A stretch of 64,000 nucleotides of DNA from Mycolicibacterium goodii (lineage in GTDB: Bacteria; Actinomycetota; Actinomycetes; Mycobacteriales; Mycobacteriaceae): positions 6,482,048 through 6,546,047 of the forward strand of contig NZ_CP012150.1 in the NCBI RefSeq assembly GCF_001187505.1, read 5' to 3'. This document shows positions 44,644-53,013 of the stretch, in pieces (position 1 is the first letter of the stretch; each line of letters begins with the position of its first letter). A program made the translations under genes and the position numbers. The notes beneath the pieces were generated by a model. The model was not told the DNA's origin. It did not search any database and worked only from the letters and a program-made list of their open reading frames with translations.

Positions 44644-45561
44644 TCAGCCCGCGCGATCGGCGAAGATTGCCCGGGCCGCGTCGGCCACTGCCCGTGCGCG
44701 GGCAGTGCTGCGCACCGACTGCAGTCTGGCCAGCACGATCGGCAGACCCGGCAGCTCGTCGCGGATCGGGACGACACTCACCTCGCCTCCGTCATAGGTT
44801 CCCCGATGCGCCGGGATCTGGTTGAGGATCGAGAAGCCGTGGCCGCGAGCGACCAATCCACGGACGGCCTCATAACTGGCCGAGCGGTACCGAATCCGCG
44901 GTGTCACACCGGCTTTGGCAAGCATCGACTCGAAATAGTCCCGGCTGTCGGGAAGATCGAGCAGCACCATCGGCTCTTCGGCCAGCTCGGTGAGCCGGAT
45001 GGATCTGCGCTTGGCCAACCGGTGTGCGGGCGGCAACGCCACGTACGGCGCTGCGACACCGAGATACTCGGCGTCCACGCCGGCCCCCAGCCCGAGATCG
45101 TAGGTCAACGCCAGCTCCGCGGTGCCGTTGCGCAGCACAGTCCGGATCGCGTCGGCCGACGTCTCGATCACCTCGACCTCGAGATCGGGATGACGCGACC
45201 CCAGGTCGGACAGCAGCCGGGGCAGCACGAACGGGGTCAGGGTGACGAAGCACGCCAAACGCACCGTCCCGTGCACCCGGTCGACGCTTCCGCTGGCGCT
45301 GTCGAGGACTTCGTCCAAATGGGCCAGCAGCGCGCGGGTGTCCCGCAACATGTCCTCACCGGCTGCGGTCAAGGCCAAACCACGGGCGCGGTGGCGGATG
45401 AACAGCTGGGTGCCGATCTGCTGCTCGAGTTGACTGATGGCGGCCGAGACCGCCGACTGTGCGATGTGCAGCTCGTCGGCGGCCTTGGTCATGGACAGAT
45501 AAGTGGCAGCTTTCACGAAGTACCGCAGCTGAGTGAGCGTGACGTCGGGACGTCTGCGCAT
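44644..45561 (-). CDS. LysR-family transcriptional regulator
   Basis: 305 residues from ATG 45561. The helix-turn-helix is at ~8-66: LTQLRYFVKAATYLSMTKAADELHIAQSAVSAAI (in part), then LEQQIGTQLFIRH. A typical LysR substrate-binding domain follows. Reads leftward behind the APC permease gene (47 bp gap), so it may be co-transcribed with it. A T-N11-A dyad at 47229-47243 before that permease is a candidate binding site. It is the only regulator in the island and the likely inducer-sensing protein. Confidence 0.9.
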   Translation of the reverse strand: MRRRPDVTLTQLRYFVKAATYLSMTKAADELHIAQSAVSAAISQLEQQIGTQLFIRHRARGLALTAAGEDMLRDTRALLAHLDEVLDSASGSVDRVHGTVRLACFVTLTPFVLPRLLSDLGSRHPDLEVEVIETSADAIRTVLRNGTAELALTYDLGLGAGVDAEYLGVAAPYVALPPAHRLAKRRSIRLTELAEEPMVLLDLPDSRDYFESMLAKAGVTPRIRYRSASYEAVRGLVARGHGFSILNQIPAHRGTYDGGEVSVVPIRDELPGLPIVLARLQSVRSTARARAVADAARAIFADRAG

Positions 45562-45608
45562 GGTGGTACCCCTAACTGACTCCCCTTCTGGGTCGCGGGC
45601 TACCAGCA

Positions 45609-47138
45609 TTACAGCTGCGCGGCTTCCTTACCAGCAACACCGTGCTCGGGCGGCGCGCCGATGCGACGCTCGGCACGCACCGGCCCGGCCCGCAGGTAAC
45701 CCACCGCACCGAGGAGACCCAGTACCAGCAAGGTGCCGAGCGTGAACGCCTCGAAGGTCAGCTGGCTCACGCCCCACGTCTCGACGAAGTCGTAGTCGAG
45801 CCCGAACAGGCTCTCCAGCGTTCCCGGGAACACCGCCACCCAGGATCCGAATGCGACCCACGCGAAGCACAACGCACCCAGGGCACGGAATCCGGCATCA
45901 CCGGTCGGAACCCGGAAGGGTCGCGGCACCTCGGGGAAGCGTGTGCGCAACCGCACCGCCGCGGGTATCGCGATGACGTAGCTGAGCAGGAACGTGGAGA
46001 TCGAGATGCTGAGCACCACACCGAAGATCGCCGCGGAAGATCCGGTGACCTGCATGGCGACCAGGCAGAACACCGTTGCCACCACACCGGAGAGCAGGTT
46101 GACCCGCACCGGGGTACCCAGCCGCGGGTGGAACCGGCCGAAGAACCCGCCGAAGAACGCGCCGTCGGCCGCGGCCATGGCCTGCATGCGGTCGCTGATG
46201 ATCATCCACGCCGAACCCTGCGTCATGAGCACGACCGCGAAGATCACACCGGTGACGGTCAACATCGCCGGCGCAGCCGAGCCGTAGACGCCGAAGACCG
46301 TCGCCACCGCCTCCATGAGGCCGCCGATGCCGGTGATCTGGTCGGCGGGCAACACGATGAGGATCGCGAAGATCGGCAGCAGATAGGCCGCCGCGGCGAT
46401 GCCCGCCGACCGCGCGATCGCGAACGGGACGTCGCGGGCCGGGTTCTTCATCTCCCCCGCCGCGCTGTTGCCCGACTCGAAACCGAGGTAGGAGAAGAGC
46501 AGCAGTGGAGTCACGCCGAGCAGGCCGCCGATCGTCGGCGCGAAGTCACTTGCGGACAATCCCGCGACACCGTTGCGCAGCGCGTAGATCGCGGTCGTGA
46601 CGAGAAAGACGGCCAGGAACGCGATCTTGAGGATCGCGCCGATGTTCGGAATCCATTTCCCGTGTTTGAGGCTGATGATCGCGGCCAGCACGGTCAGCCA
46701 GATGAACACCAGCTTGAACCCGTAATCGGCGAACGAGCCGTGCTCGAACGGCGTCACGTAGGTACTCCACGCCTCCGAGGCGATGAATGCCATCGACCCA
46801 CCGACCCAGACCGGTTGGGTGACCCAGGTCAGCAGCGAGGCGATCGCCGCGGCGGGACGGCCGAAAGCCTTTCTGCACCAGACGTATACACCGCCCTCAC
46901 CGGTGAATGCCGCGCCGGTCTCGGCAAAGATCAGCCCGTAGGGCACCAGGAAGAACACCGCGAGCACGAGGGCCCAGGTGAAGGTCTCTGCGCCGAAGCC
47001 GGAGACCTGCCCCAGCGTTTCGATCGAAACGACGGCCGCGACGATCAGGAAGACGATGTCGAGCCGGCCCAGGGTTTTCTTGAGATGTCTGACCTCGCGG
47101 TCGGCCTGCGCGGTCTGTGATTCCAGTTCAGATTCCAC
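45609..47138 (-). CDS. APC-superfamily amino acid/amine permease
   Basis: 509 residues with about 12-14 membrane segments. Family features: VFLIVAAVVSIETLGQVSGFG at TM1, PYGLIFAETGAAFTGEGGVYVW, YLGFESGNSAAGEMKNPARDVPFAIARS (in part). Resembles the glutamate:GABA antiporter/amine permease branch. Start GTG 47138; a longer frame to 47369 runs through the regulatory gap and is rejected. Upstream in the divergent gap is a LysR-type dyad. It probably imports the amine or amino acid degraded by the cluster. Confidence 0.87.
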   Translation of the reverse strand: MESELESQTAQADREVRHLKKTLGRLDIVFLIVAAVVSIETLGQVSGFGAETFTWALVLAVFFLVPYGLIFAETGAAFTGEGGVYVWCRKAFGRPAAAIASLLTWVTQPVWVGGSMAFIASEAWSTYVTPFEHGSFADYGFKLVFIWLTVLAAIISLKHGKWIPNIGAILKIAFLAVFLVTTAIYALRNGVAGLSASDFAPTIGGLLGVTPLLLFSYLGFESGNSAAGEMKNPARDVPFAIARSAGIAAAAYLLPIFAILIVLPADQITGIGGLMEAVATVFGVYGSAAPAMLTVTGVIFAVVLMTQGSAWMIISDRMQAMAAADGAFFGGFFGRFHPRLGTPVRVNLLSGVVATVFCLVAMQVTGSSAAIFGVVLSISISTFLLSYVIAIPAAVRLRTRFPEVPRPFRVPTGDAGFRALGALCFAWVAFGSWVAVFPGTLESLFGLDYDFVETWGVSQLTFEAFTLGTLLVLGLLGAVGYLRAGPVRAERRIGAPPEHGVAGKEAAQL

Positions 47139-47441
47139 GACGCAACCTCTGTTCTTGGTGTGGATGTGATCGCCCCCACAGTGGCGCGTCGCCGCGCAGC
47201 TGTAAAACATCCTTTTCAGTCGTTTCACATCGGATTTTCCGATACACGAACCCCGGGGGATCGACCCGCCGGCGTTGCGGCGCAGCGATCGAGCCGATCC
47301 CCTGATCATCTCAGAAACAGATGCAAAAAAGCTGAAACCACTAGTTGACCACGGGTAGTCCGGACACAACGATGGCAGTACCCGCGTGACTCAGGTCACT
47401 GCGCAGCCCCGACATCGCCTGCAATCCCAGGAAGTGAGTCC
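47139..47441. other. 303-bp divergent promoter region, permease/LysR and amine dehydrogenase operons
   Basis: No gene here. It carries a LysR-type dyad (47229-47243), a second inverted repeat GTGAC-N4-GTCAC (47386-47399) about 43 bp before the dehydrogenase ATG and a TTGACC hexamer at 47345-47350 that could be a -35 box for the rightward operon. Confidence 0.6.
47229..47243. promoter_or_regulatory. LysR-type T-N11-A box
   Basis: ATCGGATTTTCCGAT, a perfect 6-bp inverted repeat around TTT, containing T-N11-A (47230 to 47242). It lies 91 bp upstream of the permease start and about 200 bp from the dehydrogenase start, so it could serve both divergent operons. The LysR gene at 44644 is the likely partner. 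Confidence 0.6.
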
Positions 47442-49559
47442 ATGCGAGACCCCCGCTATGACATCCTCTTCGAGCCCGTGCGGATCGGCCCGGTCACCGC
47501 GCGTAACCGCTTCTATCAAGTCCCGCACTGCAACGGGATGGGCTACCGCGATCCGTCCGGCGAGGCCTACATGCGCCGCGTCAAAGCCGAGGGCGGCTGG
47601 GCCGTGGTGTGCACCGAGCAGGTCGAGATCCACCCGACCTCCGACATCGGCCCGTTCATCGAATTACGCCTGTGGGACGACCAGGACATCCCCGCTGTGG
47701 CGCGCATCGCCGACAAAATCCACGAGGGCGGTGCGCTGGCCGGAATCGAGTTGGCGCACAACGGCTTGAACTCGCCCAACCTCATCAGCCGCGAAGCGCC
47801 GCTCGGACCGCAGAACCTGCCGGTCGTGTCGTGGAACTACGATCCCGTGCAGGCCCGCGAGATGACCAAGGCCGACATCGCCGACATGCGGTTCTGGCAC
47901 CGCGAGGCGGTCCGCCGGTCCCTGCAGGCCTCGTACGACATCATCTACGTCTACGCCGGACACGCCATCGGCGGCCTTCACCATTTCCTGTCCCGCCGTT
48001 ACAACAACCGCACCGACGAGTACGGCGGCAGCATCGAGAACCGCGCCCGTCTGCTGCGCGAGATCCTCGAAGACACCCGCGAGATGTGCGACGGCAAAGC
48101 CGCGGTGGCATGCCGCATCTCGGTCGACGAACTGCTCGGCGACGAAGGCATCACCCGCGCCGAGATCGAGGACGTCATCGGCATGCTCGGCGAGCACCCC
48201 GATCTGTGGGATTTCGTGCTGGGCAGCTGGGAGGACGATTCGGTCACGTCACGCTTCGGCCCCGAGGCCGAGCAGGAGCCCTACGTGCGCGGGCTCAAGG
48301 CCTTGACCACCAAACCGGTGGTGGGCGTGGGGCGCTTCACGTCGCCGGACATGATGGTCCACCAGGTCAAAACCGGTGTGCTCGATCTGATCGGCGCGGC
48401 CCGTCCTTCTATTGCCGACCCGTTCCTGCCCCGCAAGATCGAGCGCGGCGACCTCGAGGACATCCGCGAATGCATCGGCTGCAACATCTGCGTGTCCGGG
48501 GACTTCACCATGTCGCCGATCCGCTGCACCCAGAACCCGACCATGGGTGAGGAGTTCCGCCGCGGCTGGCATCCGGAGAAGATCCGACCCAAGGCCAGCG
48601 ACTCCACGGTGCTGGTGGTCGGCGCCGGACCGGCTGGGCTGGAAGCCGCCCGCTCGCTGGGCAATCGCGGGTACGCCGTGAGCCTGGCAGAGGCCACCCG
48701 CACCCTCGGCGGCCGCGTCGCGCGCGAATCCAAGCTCCCCAGCCTGTCGGCGTGGATCCGGGTCGTCGACTACCGCGAACAGCAGCTGGCGAAACTCGAC
48801 AATGTCGAGGTGTTCAAGCAGAGCGAAATGACCGCCGACGACATCATCGAGAACGACTTCAACCACGTTGTGGTCGCCACCGGCGCAGGTTGGCGTACCG
48901 ACGGTGTGGGCCGCTGGCACACCAAACCACTCGAAATCGCTGAGGGTGCAGAGGTTCTGAGTCCGGACGACATCATGGCGGGCACCCGCCCACGCGGTCG
49001 ACGCGTCGTGGTGTTCGACGACGACCACTACTACATGGGCGGGGTGATCGCCGAGTTGCTCGCCGCCGACGGACTCGACGTCGCTCTGATCACCCCCGCC
49101 GCCCACGTATCACAGTGGACCACCAACACTCTCGAAGTCGCGCGGATCCGCAAGCGCGTGATCCGAGCCGGCGTCGACGTGCGCACCAACACCGCGGTGA
49201 CCGCCGTGACCGCCGACGGCGTGCGCACCGCATGCGTGTACACCGGCGACGAGAGCACTGTGAGCGCCGACTCCGTGGTCATGGTGACCGCCCGGCTCCC
49301 GCACGACGGCCTCTATCAGGAGCTGTTGAGCCGGAACCGCGAGTGGGCCGATGCCGGCCTGCGCAGCGTCCGCGCGATCGGCGACGCGTGGGCACCCGCC
49401 ACCATCGCGGCGGCCGTCTGGTCGGGCCACCGTTACGCCGAAGAACTCGACGAGCCGCAGCCCTTGGGCCCCGTGCCCTATCTGCGCGAAACGCCCCAAC
49501 TCGCAAGCGAACCCGTCATCTATCTGCCGATCACGCCGGTCCAGCCGGCAACCGTCTGA
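47442..49559 (+). CDS. Histamine dehydrogenase-like 6-S-cysteinyl-FMN / [4Fe-4S] flavoprotein (TMADH family)
   Basis: 705 residues, the length of trimethylamine and histamine dehydrogenases. The N-terminal TIM barrel has VPHC with Cys30 at the covalent FMN position. The [4Fe-4S] motif is C344-x2-C347-x2-C350-x11-C362, followed by GEEFRRGWHPE, and a C-terminal FAD/ADP-binding region begins VLVVGAGPAGLEAARSL. The trimethylamine bowl residues Tyr60, Trp264 and Trp355 are here Gln60, Trp263 and Asp354; histamine dehydrogenase of Nocardioides simplex has Gln, Trp and Asp at these places. The catalytic YVYxxH and the WxxD Asp266 are kept. TMADH Tyr442, used to pass electrons to ETF, is not conserved, as in histamine dehydrogenase. 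Expected reaction: histamine to imidazole acetaldehyde. Substrate remains inferred. Confidence 0.88.
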   Translation: MRDPRYDILFEPVRIGPVTARNRFYQVPHCNGMGYRDPSGEAYMRRVKAEGGWAVVCTEQVEIHPTSDIGPFIELRLWDDQDIPAVARIADKIHEGGALAGIELAHNGLNSPNLISREAPLGPQNLPVVSWNYDPVQAREMTKADIADMRFWHREAVRRSLQASYDIIYVYAGHAIGGLHHFLSRRYNNRTDEYGGSIENRARLLREILEDTREMCDGKAAVACRISVDELLGDEGITRAEIEDVIGMLGEHPDLWDFVLGSWEDDSVTSRFGPEAEQEPYVRGLKALTTKPVVGVGRFTSPDMMVHQVKTGVLDLIGAARPSIADPFLPRKIERGDLEDIRECIGCNICVSGDFTMSPIRCTQNPTMGEEFRRGWHPEKIRPKASDSTVLVVGAGPAGLEAARSLGNRGYAVSLAEATRTLGGRVARESKLPSLSAWIRVVDYREQQLAKLDNVEVFKQSEMTADDIIENDFNHVVVATGAGWRTDGVGRWHTKPLEIAEGAEVLSPDDIMAGTRPRGRRVVVFDDDHYYMGGVIAELLAADGLDVALITPAAHVSQWTTNTLEVARIRKRVIRAGVDVRTNTAVTAVTADGVRTACVYTGDESTVSADSVVMVTARLPHDGLYQELLSRNREWADAGLRSVRAIGDAWAPATIAAAVWSGHRYAEELDEPQPLGPVPYLRETPQLASEPVIYLPITPVQPATV

Positions 49560-49568
49560 GGAGAACCC

Positions 49569-49928
49569 ATGCCCGCGCTCATCCCGTGCGGCGCCGACGC
49601 CGTCGCCGCCATGACCCCCAGCGCCTATGTCACCGCCGAGAGCCTGCGCGAGGGTGATCCGGCCGAACACGAGGCCGTGCACCTGTCCAGCTGCGACGGC
49701 AGGTTCACCGTCGGATCGTGGCGCGCCGAACCCTATGCCGAGTTCATCGAGTGCTATCCCGGCGACGAATACACCCGGGTGCTGGAAGGCTCGATCACCC
49801 TCACCGGTGAGGACGGTGTCGCCCACACGTTCGGCCCAGGCGACTCGTTCACCCTGAGCAGGGGCTGGCGTGGTCACTACCGGGTGACCGAGCGACTGGT
49901 CAAGCAATTCGCGATCTACATCCCCTGA
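49569..49928 (+). CDS. Cupin-domain protein (DUF861-like)
   Basis: 119 residues with a single cupin fold: SSCDGRFTVGSWRAEPYAEFIEC, then YTRVLEGSITLTGEDG and FGPGDSFTLSRGWRGHYRV, similar to (S)-ureidoglycine aminohydrolase/DUF861 proteins often found with amine dehydrogenases and aldehyde dehydrogenases. GAGGAGA precedes the ATG. It is 9 bp after the dehydrogenase and 11 bp before the aldehyde dehydrogenase. Role unknown; may assist turnover of an unstable imine or aldehyde. Confidence 0.8.
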   Translation: MPALIPCGADAVAAMTPSAYVTAESLREGDPAEHEAVHLSSCDGRFTVGSWRAEPYAEFIECYPGDEYTRVLEGSITLTGEDGVAHTFGPGDSFTLSRGWRGHYRVTERLVKQFAIYIP

Positions 49929-49939
49929 AGGGCAGGCAC

Positions 49940-51421
49940 ATGACGACACTCGACGACTGGACCCGCCTTGCCGGTGAGATCACCCCGCGCACCGAGGTTT
50001 TCATCGACGGTAAGTACCGGGCCGCCGCTTCCGGCGCCACCTTCGACTCGGTCAACCCCGCAACCGGTGAGCTGATCGCCCCGGTCGCCTCTGCCGACGC
50101 CACCGACGTCGACGCGGCCGTGGTCTCGGCTCGCTCGGCCTTCGAGGCGGGCTACTGGTCGCAGTCCTCGGCGACACACCGCAAACGGGTACTGCGGGAG
50201 TTGTCCGAACTCGTCCTGGCACACAGCGAGGAGCTCGCGCTGCTGGACTCGATCGACATGGGCAAGTTGGTCGCCGAGGCCCACACTGTCGACGTACCCT
50301 CGGCCGCCGAGCTTTTCGCGTTCTACGGTGAGGCCGTCGACAAACAGGGCGGTGAGATCGCGCCCACCGAACCCGGGAACCTCGCATTGGTGACGCGTGA
50401 ACCGCTCGGTGTCGTCGGAGCCGTAACACCCTGGAACTTCCCGCTGGATCTCGCGGTGTGGAAGGTGGCGCCCGCTTTGGCGGCCGGTAACTCCGTCGTT
50501 TTGAAACCCGCTGAGCAGGCGCCGCTTTCGTCGATCAGGCTCGCCGAACTCGCAGTGGAGGCAGGTCTGCCCGAGGGGGTGCTCAACGTCGTTCCCGGTC
50601 TGGGGCCGACCGCCGGTGCGGCCCTGGGCCGCCACCCGGGTGTCGACGTCATCGCGTTCACCGGGTCGACCGAGACCGGAAAGCAGTTCCTGCGCTACGC
50701 TGCCGATTCCAATGCCAAGCAGGTGTGGCTTGAGTGCGGCGGCAAGAGCCCCAACCTGGTGTTCCCCGACGCCGACCTGGACGCCGCGGTGGACAAGGCG
50801 ATCTTCGGGGCGTTCTACAACCAGGGCGCGGTGTGCTCGTCGAATTCCCGCCTGCTGCTCCACGAGTCGATCGCCGAAGAGTTCCTGGCCGAGTTGGTCA
50901 AGCGCACCGCCGACGTGCGCCCGGGCAATCCGCTGGACCCCGCATCAACCCTGGGCGCACTCGTCGACGAGAACCACACCCGCCGGGTGATCGGGTTCAT
51001 CGACCGCGCTCGCCCCGACGGCGAGGTGCTCACCGGCGGCACGCGCGAAACCATCGACGGCCGTGGCTGTTACGTCACCCCCACGATCATCGCGAACCTG
51101 CCGTCGACCGCCGAGCTGGTGACCGAAGAGGTCTTCGGACCGGTGCTGGTCGTGCAGACGTTCGCCGATGAAGCCCAGGCGATCAGCATGGCCAACGACA
51201 CCGTCTACGGTCTTGCGGCCTCGGTGTGGACGCGCGATCTGTCGCGTGCCCACCGGGTGTCGGCCGCGCTGCGCGCGGGCACCGTCTCGGTCAACACCGT
51301 GGACGCGCTGAGCCCGCAGACTCCGTTCGGCGGGTTCAAGCAGTCCGGATTCGGTCGCGACCTGTCCCTGCACGCGCTCGACAAGTACACCGGCCTGAAG
51401 ACCACCTGGATCACACTCTGA
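49940..51421 (+). CDS. NAD(P)-dependent aldehyde dehydrogenase
   Basis: 493 residues of the ALDH superfamily. Catalytic Glu265 in LECGGKSPN and Cys299 in NQGAVCSS, with the usual 34-residue spacing. Other motifs: TPWNFPLDL, ITFTGSTETGK-like AFTGSTETGKQF, EEVFGPVLVVQ and PFGGFKQSGFGRD. Resembles gamma-glutamyl-gamma-aminobutyraldehyde or betaine aldehyde dehydrogenases (PuuC type). As third gene after the amine dehydrogenase it probably oxidises the resulting aldehyde to the acid (imidazole acetaldehyde to imidazole acetate, if the substrate is histamine). Confidence 0.92.
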   Translation: MTTLDDWTRLAGEITPRTEVFIDGKYRAAASGATFDSVNPATGELIAPVASADATDVDAAVVSARSAFEAGYWSQSSATHRKRVLRELSELVLAHSEELALLDSIDMGKLVAEAHTVDVPSAAELFAFYGEAVDKQGGEIAPTEPGNLALVTREPLGVVGAVTPWNFPLDLAVWKVAPALAAGNSVVLKPAEQAPLSSIRLAELAVEAGLPEGVLNVVPGLGPTAGAALGRHPGVDVIAFTGSTETGKQFLRYAADSNAKQVWLECGGKSPNLVFPDADLDAAVDKAIFGAFYNQGAVCSSNSRLLLHESIAEEFLAELVKRTADVRPGNPLDPASTLGALVDENHTRRVIGFIDRARPDGEVLTGGTRETIDGRGCYVTPTIIANLPSTAELVTEEVFGPVLVVQTFADEAQAISMANDTVYGLAASVWTRDLSRAHRVSAALRAGTVSVNTVDALSPQTPFGGFKQSGFGRDLSLHALDKYTGLKTTWITL

Positions 51422-51612
51422 GGGGTTATGCGCCAATCGGATTCGCAACCAGTCGGCAATCGCCGGGTAACCTCCTCGTAATCAGGAAAACCGATGAACG
51501 ACGTCGGTAATGTGCATTTTGTGATGCGGCCGGCGACGCGAATACTCGGTCTGGTCGGAGTCGCACGCACCGGCAGAACGCCGCACTGTCCGCACGAGAA
51601 AGCACTCGCCAC

Positions 51613-53013
51613 ATGAACGACAAGACGCCGGTGCCCGCACCCGTGGAGCGCCGCACGATCGACCATGTCCCGGTCGACGAACGCGACGGCCGGGCCCGCG
51701 ACCTGTTCACCGTCTGGTTCGGTTCGAACATCATGCTGCTGACCATCATCACCGGCGCACTCGCAACCACGGTGTTCGGCCTGCCCCTGTGGGCAGGCAC
51801 GGCGGCGATCGTGTTGGGCAACGTGGTCGGCGGTGTGGTGATGGCACTGCACGCCGCACAGGGACCGCAGCTGGGCGTGCCCCAGATGTTGCAGACCCGT
51901 GCGCAGTTCGGCTCGTACGGCAGTCTGGTCGTGGTCGTGCTCGTGGTGTTCATGTACCTGGGCTTCTTCGCGTCCAACGCGGTTCTCGGGGGTCAGGCCT
52001 TGGCCAAGGTCACCGGGCTGCCCACCAACTGGTCCATCACCGCCATCGGCCTGGTCAGCGTGGTCGCCACAGTCGTCGGCTACCGGCTGATCCACCGCGT
52101 CACCGCGTTCCTGTCCGTCGTGGCGGGCGGGGCGCTCGCGATCGCGTTCGTCTGGATGATCGCGGTCAACGGGGTGCCAGCCGACACGTGGCATTCTGGT
52201 GGATTCACCTGGGCCGGTTTCATGGCCACCCTTTCGGTGGCCGCCCTTTGGCAGATCGCTTATGCGCCTTACGTTTCCGACTACACGCGATACATGCCCA
52301 AGGATACCGGCCGGCGGGCCGCGTTCTGGGGCACCTACGCCGGGTGCGTACTCGGTTCGGTGCTGCCCATGCTGCTCGGCGTGCTGGTGGGCGCCGCGCT
52401 GCCCACCGCCGACACCCTCGACGGGCTCTCAACGCTGACCCACGGGGTGAGTACCGGGGTGTTCGCGATCTTCGCGGTCGGGATTGCCGCCACCAACGCG
52501 ATGAACCTCTACTGCGGCTCGCTGTCGACGATCACGGTGGGCCAGAACCTGTTTCCCCGCTGGCGACCCGCCGCGATGAGCCGCGCAACGACCGCAATGA
52601 TCCTCTTCGTCGTCGCGATCATCCCGGCCTTGGTCAGCGCCGAGGACTTCCTGGCCAACTACGCGAACTTCCTGGCGCTGCTTCTGTGCGTGCTCATCCC
52701 GTGGACCGCGGTCAATCTCGTCGACTACTACCTGCTGCGGCACGGCGACTACGACATCGACTCGCTGTTCGAACGGGACGGCGGCCGGTACGGCACCTTC
52801 AACTGGGTCGCGATCGCGTGCTACTTCATCGGCATCGCAGTCCAGATCCCGTTCCTGTCGACGACCCTGTTCACCGGCTTCGCGGCCGCGGCCATCGGCG
52901 GCGTCGACATCTCCTGGATCGTCGGCCTGGCGATCATCTGCCCGTTGTACTACGCACTGATGAGATCGAAGGTGCCCGCACCGATGGCTCAGCCCGCGGT
53001 GGTGCAGGCATGA
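51613..53013 (+). CDS. NCS1-family permease (second copy)
   Basis: 466 residues, about 12 membrane segments. Similar to the permease at 38088: RDLFTVWFGSNIMLLTIITGAL, ALHAAQGPQLGVPQMLQTRAQFG (in part), YAPYVSDYTRYMPKDTG and IPWTAVNLVDYYLLRHGDYD. Start ATG 51613. The 191 bp before it are free of other genes and probably carry a promoter. The stop overlaps the GMC oxidoreductase start (ATGA). Confidence 0.86.
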   Translation: MNDKTPVPAPVERRTIDHVPVDERDGRARDLFTVWFGSNIMLLTIITGALATTVFGLPLWAGTAAIVLGNVVGGVVMALHAAQGPQLGVPQMLQTRAQFGSYGSLVVVVLVVFMYLGFFASNAVLGGQALAKVTGLPTNWSITAIGLVSVVATVVGYRLIHRVTAFLSVVAGGALAIAFVWMIAVNGVPADTWHSGGFTWAGFMATLSVAALWQIAYAPYVSDYTRYMPKDTGRRAAFWGTYAGCVLGSVLPMLLGVLVGAALPTADTLDGLSTLTHGVSTGVFAIFAVGIAATNAMNLYCGSLSTITVGQNLFPRWRPAAMSRATTAMILFVVAIIPALVSAEDFLANYANFLALLLCVLIPWTAVNLVDYYLLRHGDYDIDSLFERDGGRYGTFNWVAIACYFIGIAVQIPFLSTTLFTGFAAAAIGGVDISWIVGLAIICPLYYALMRSKVPAPMAQPAVVQA

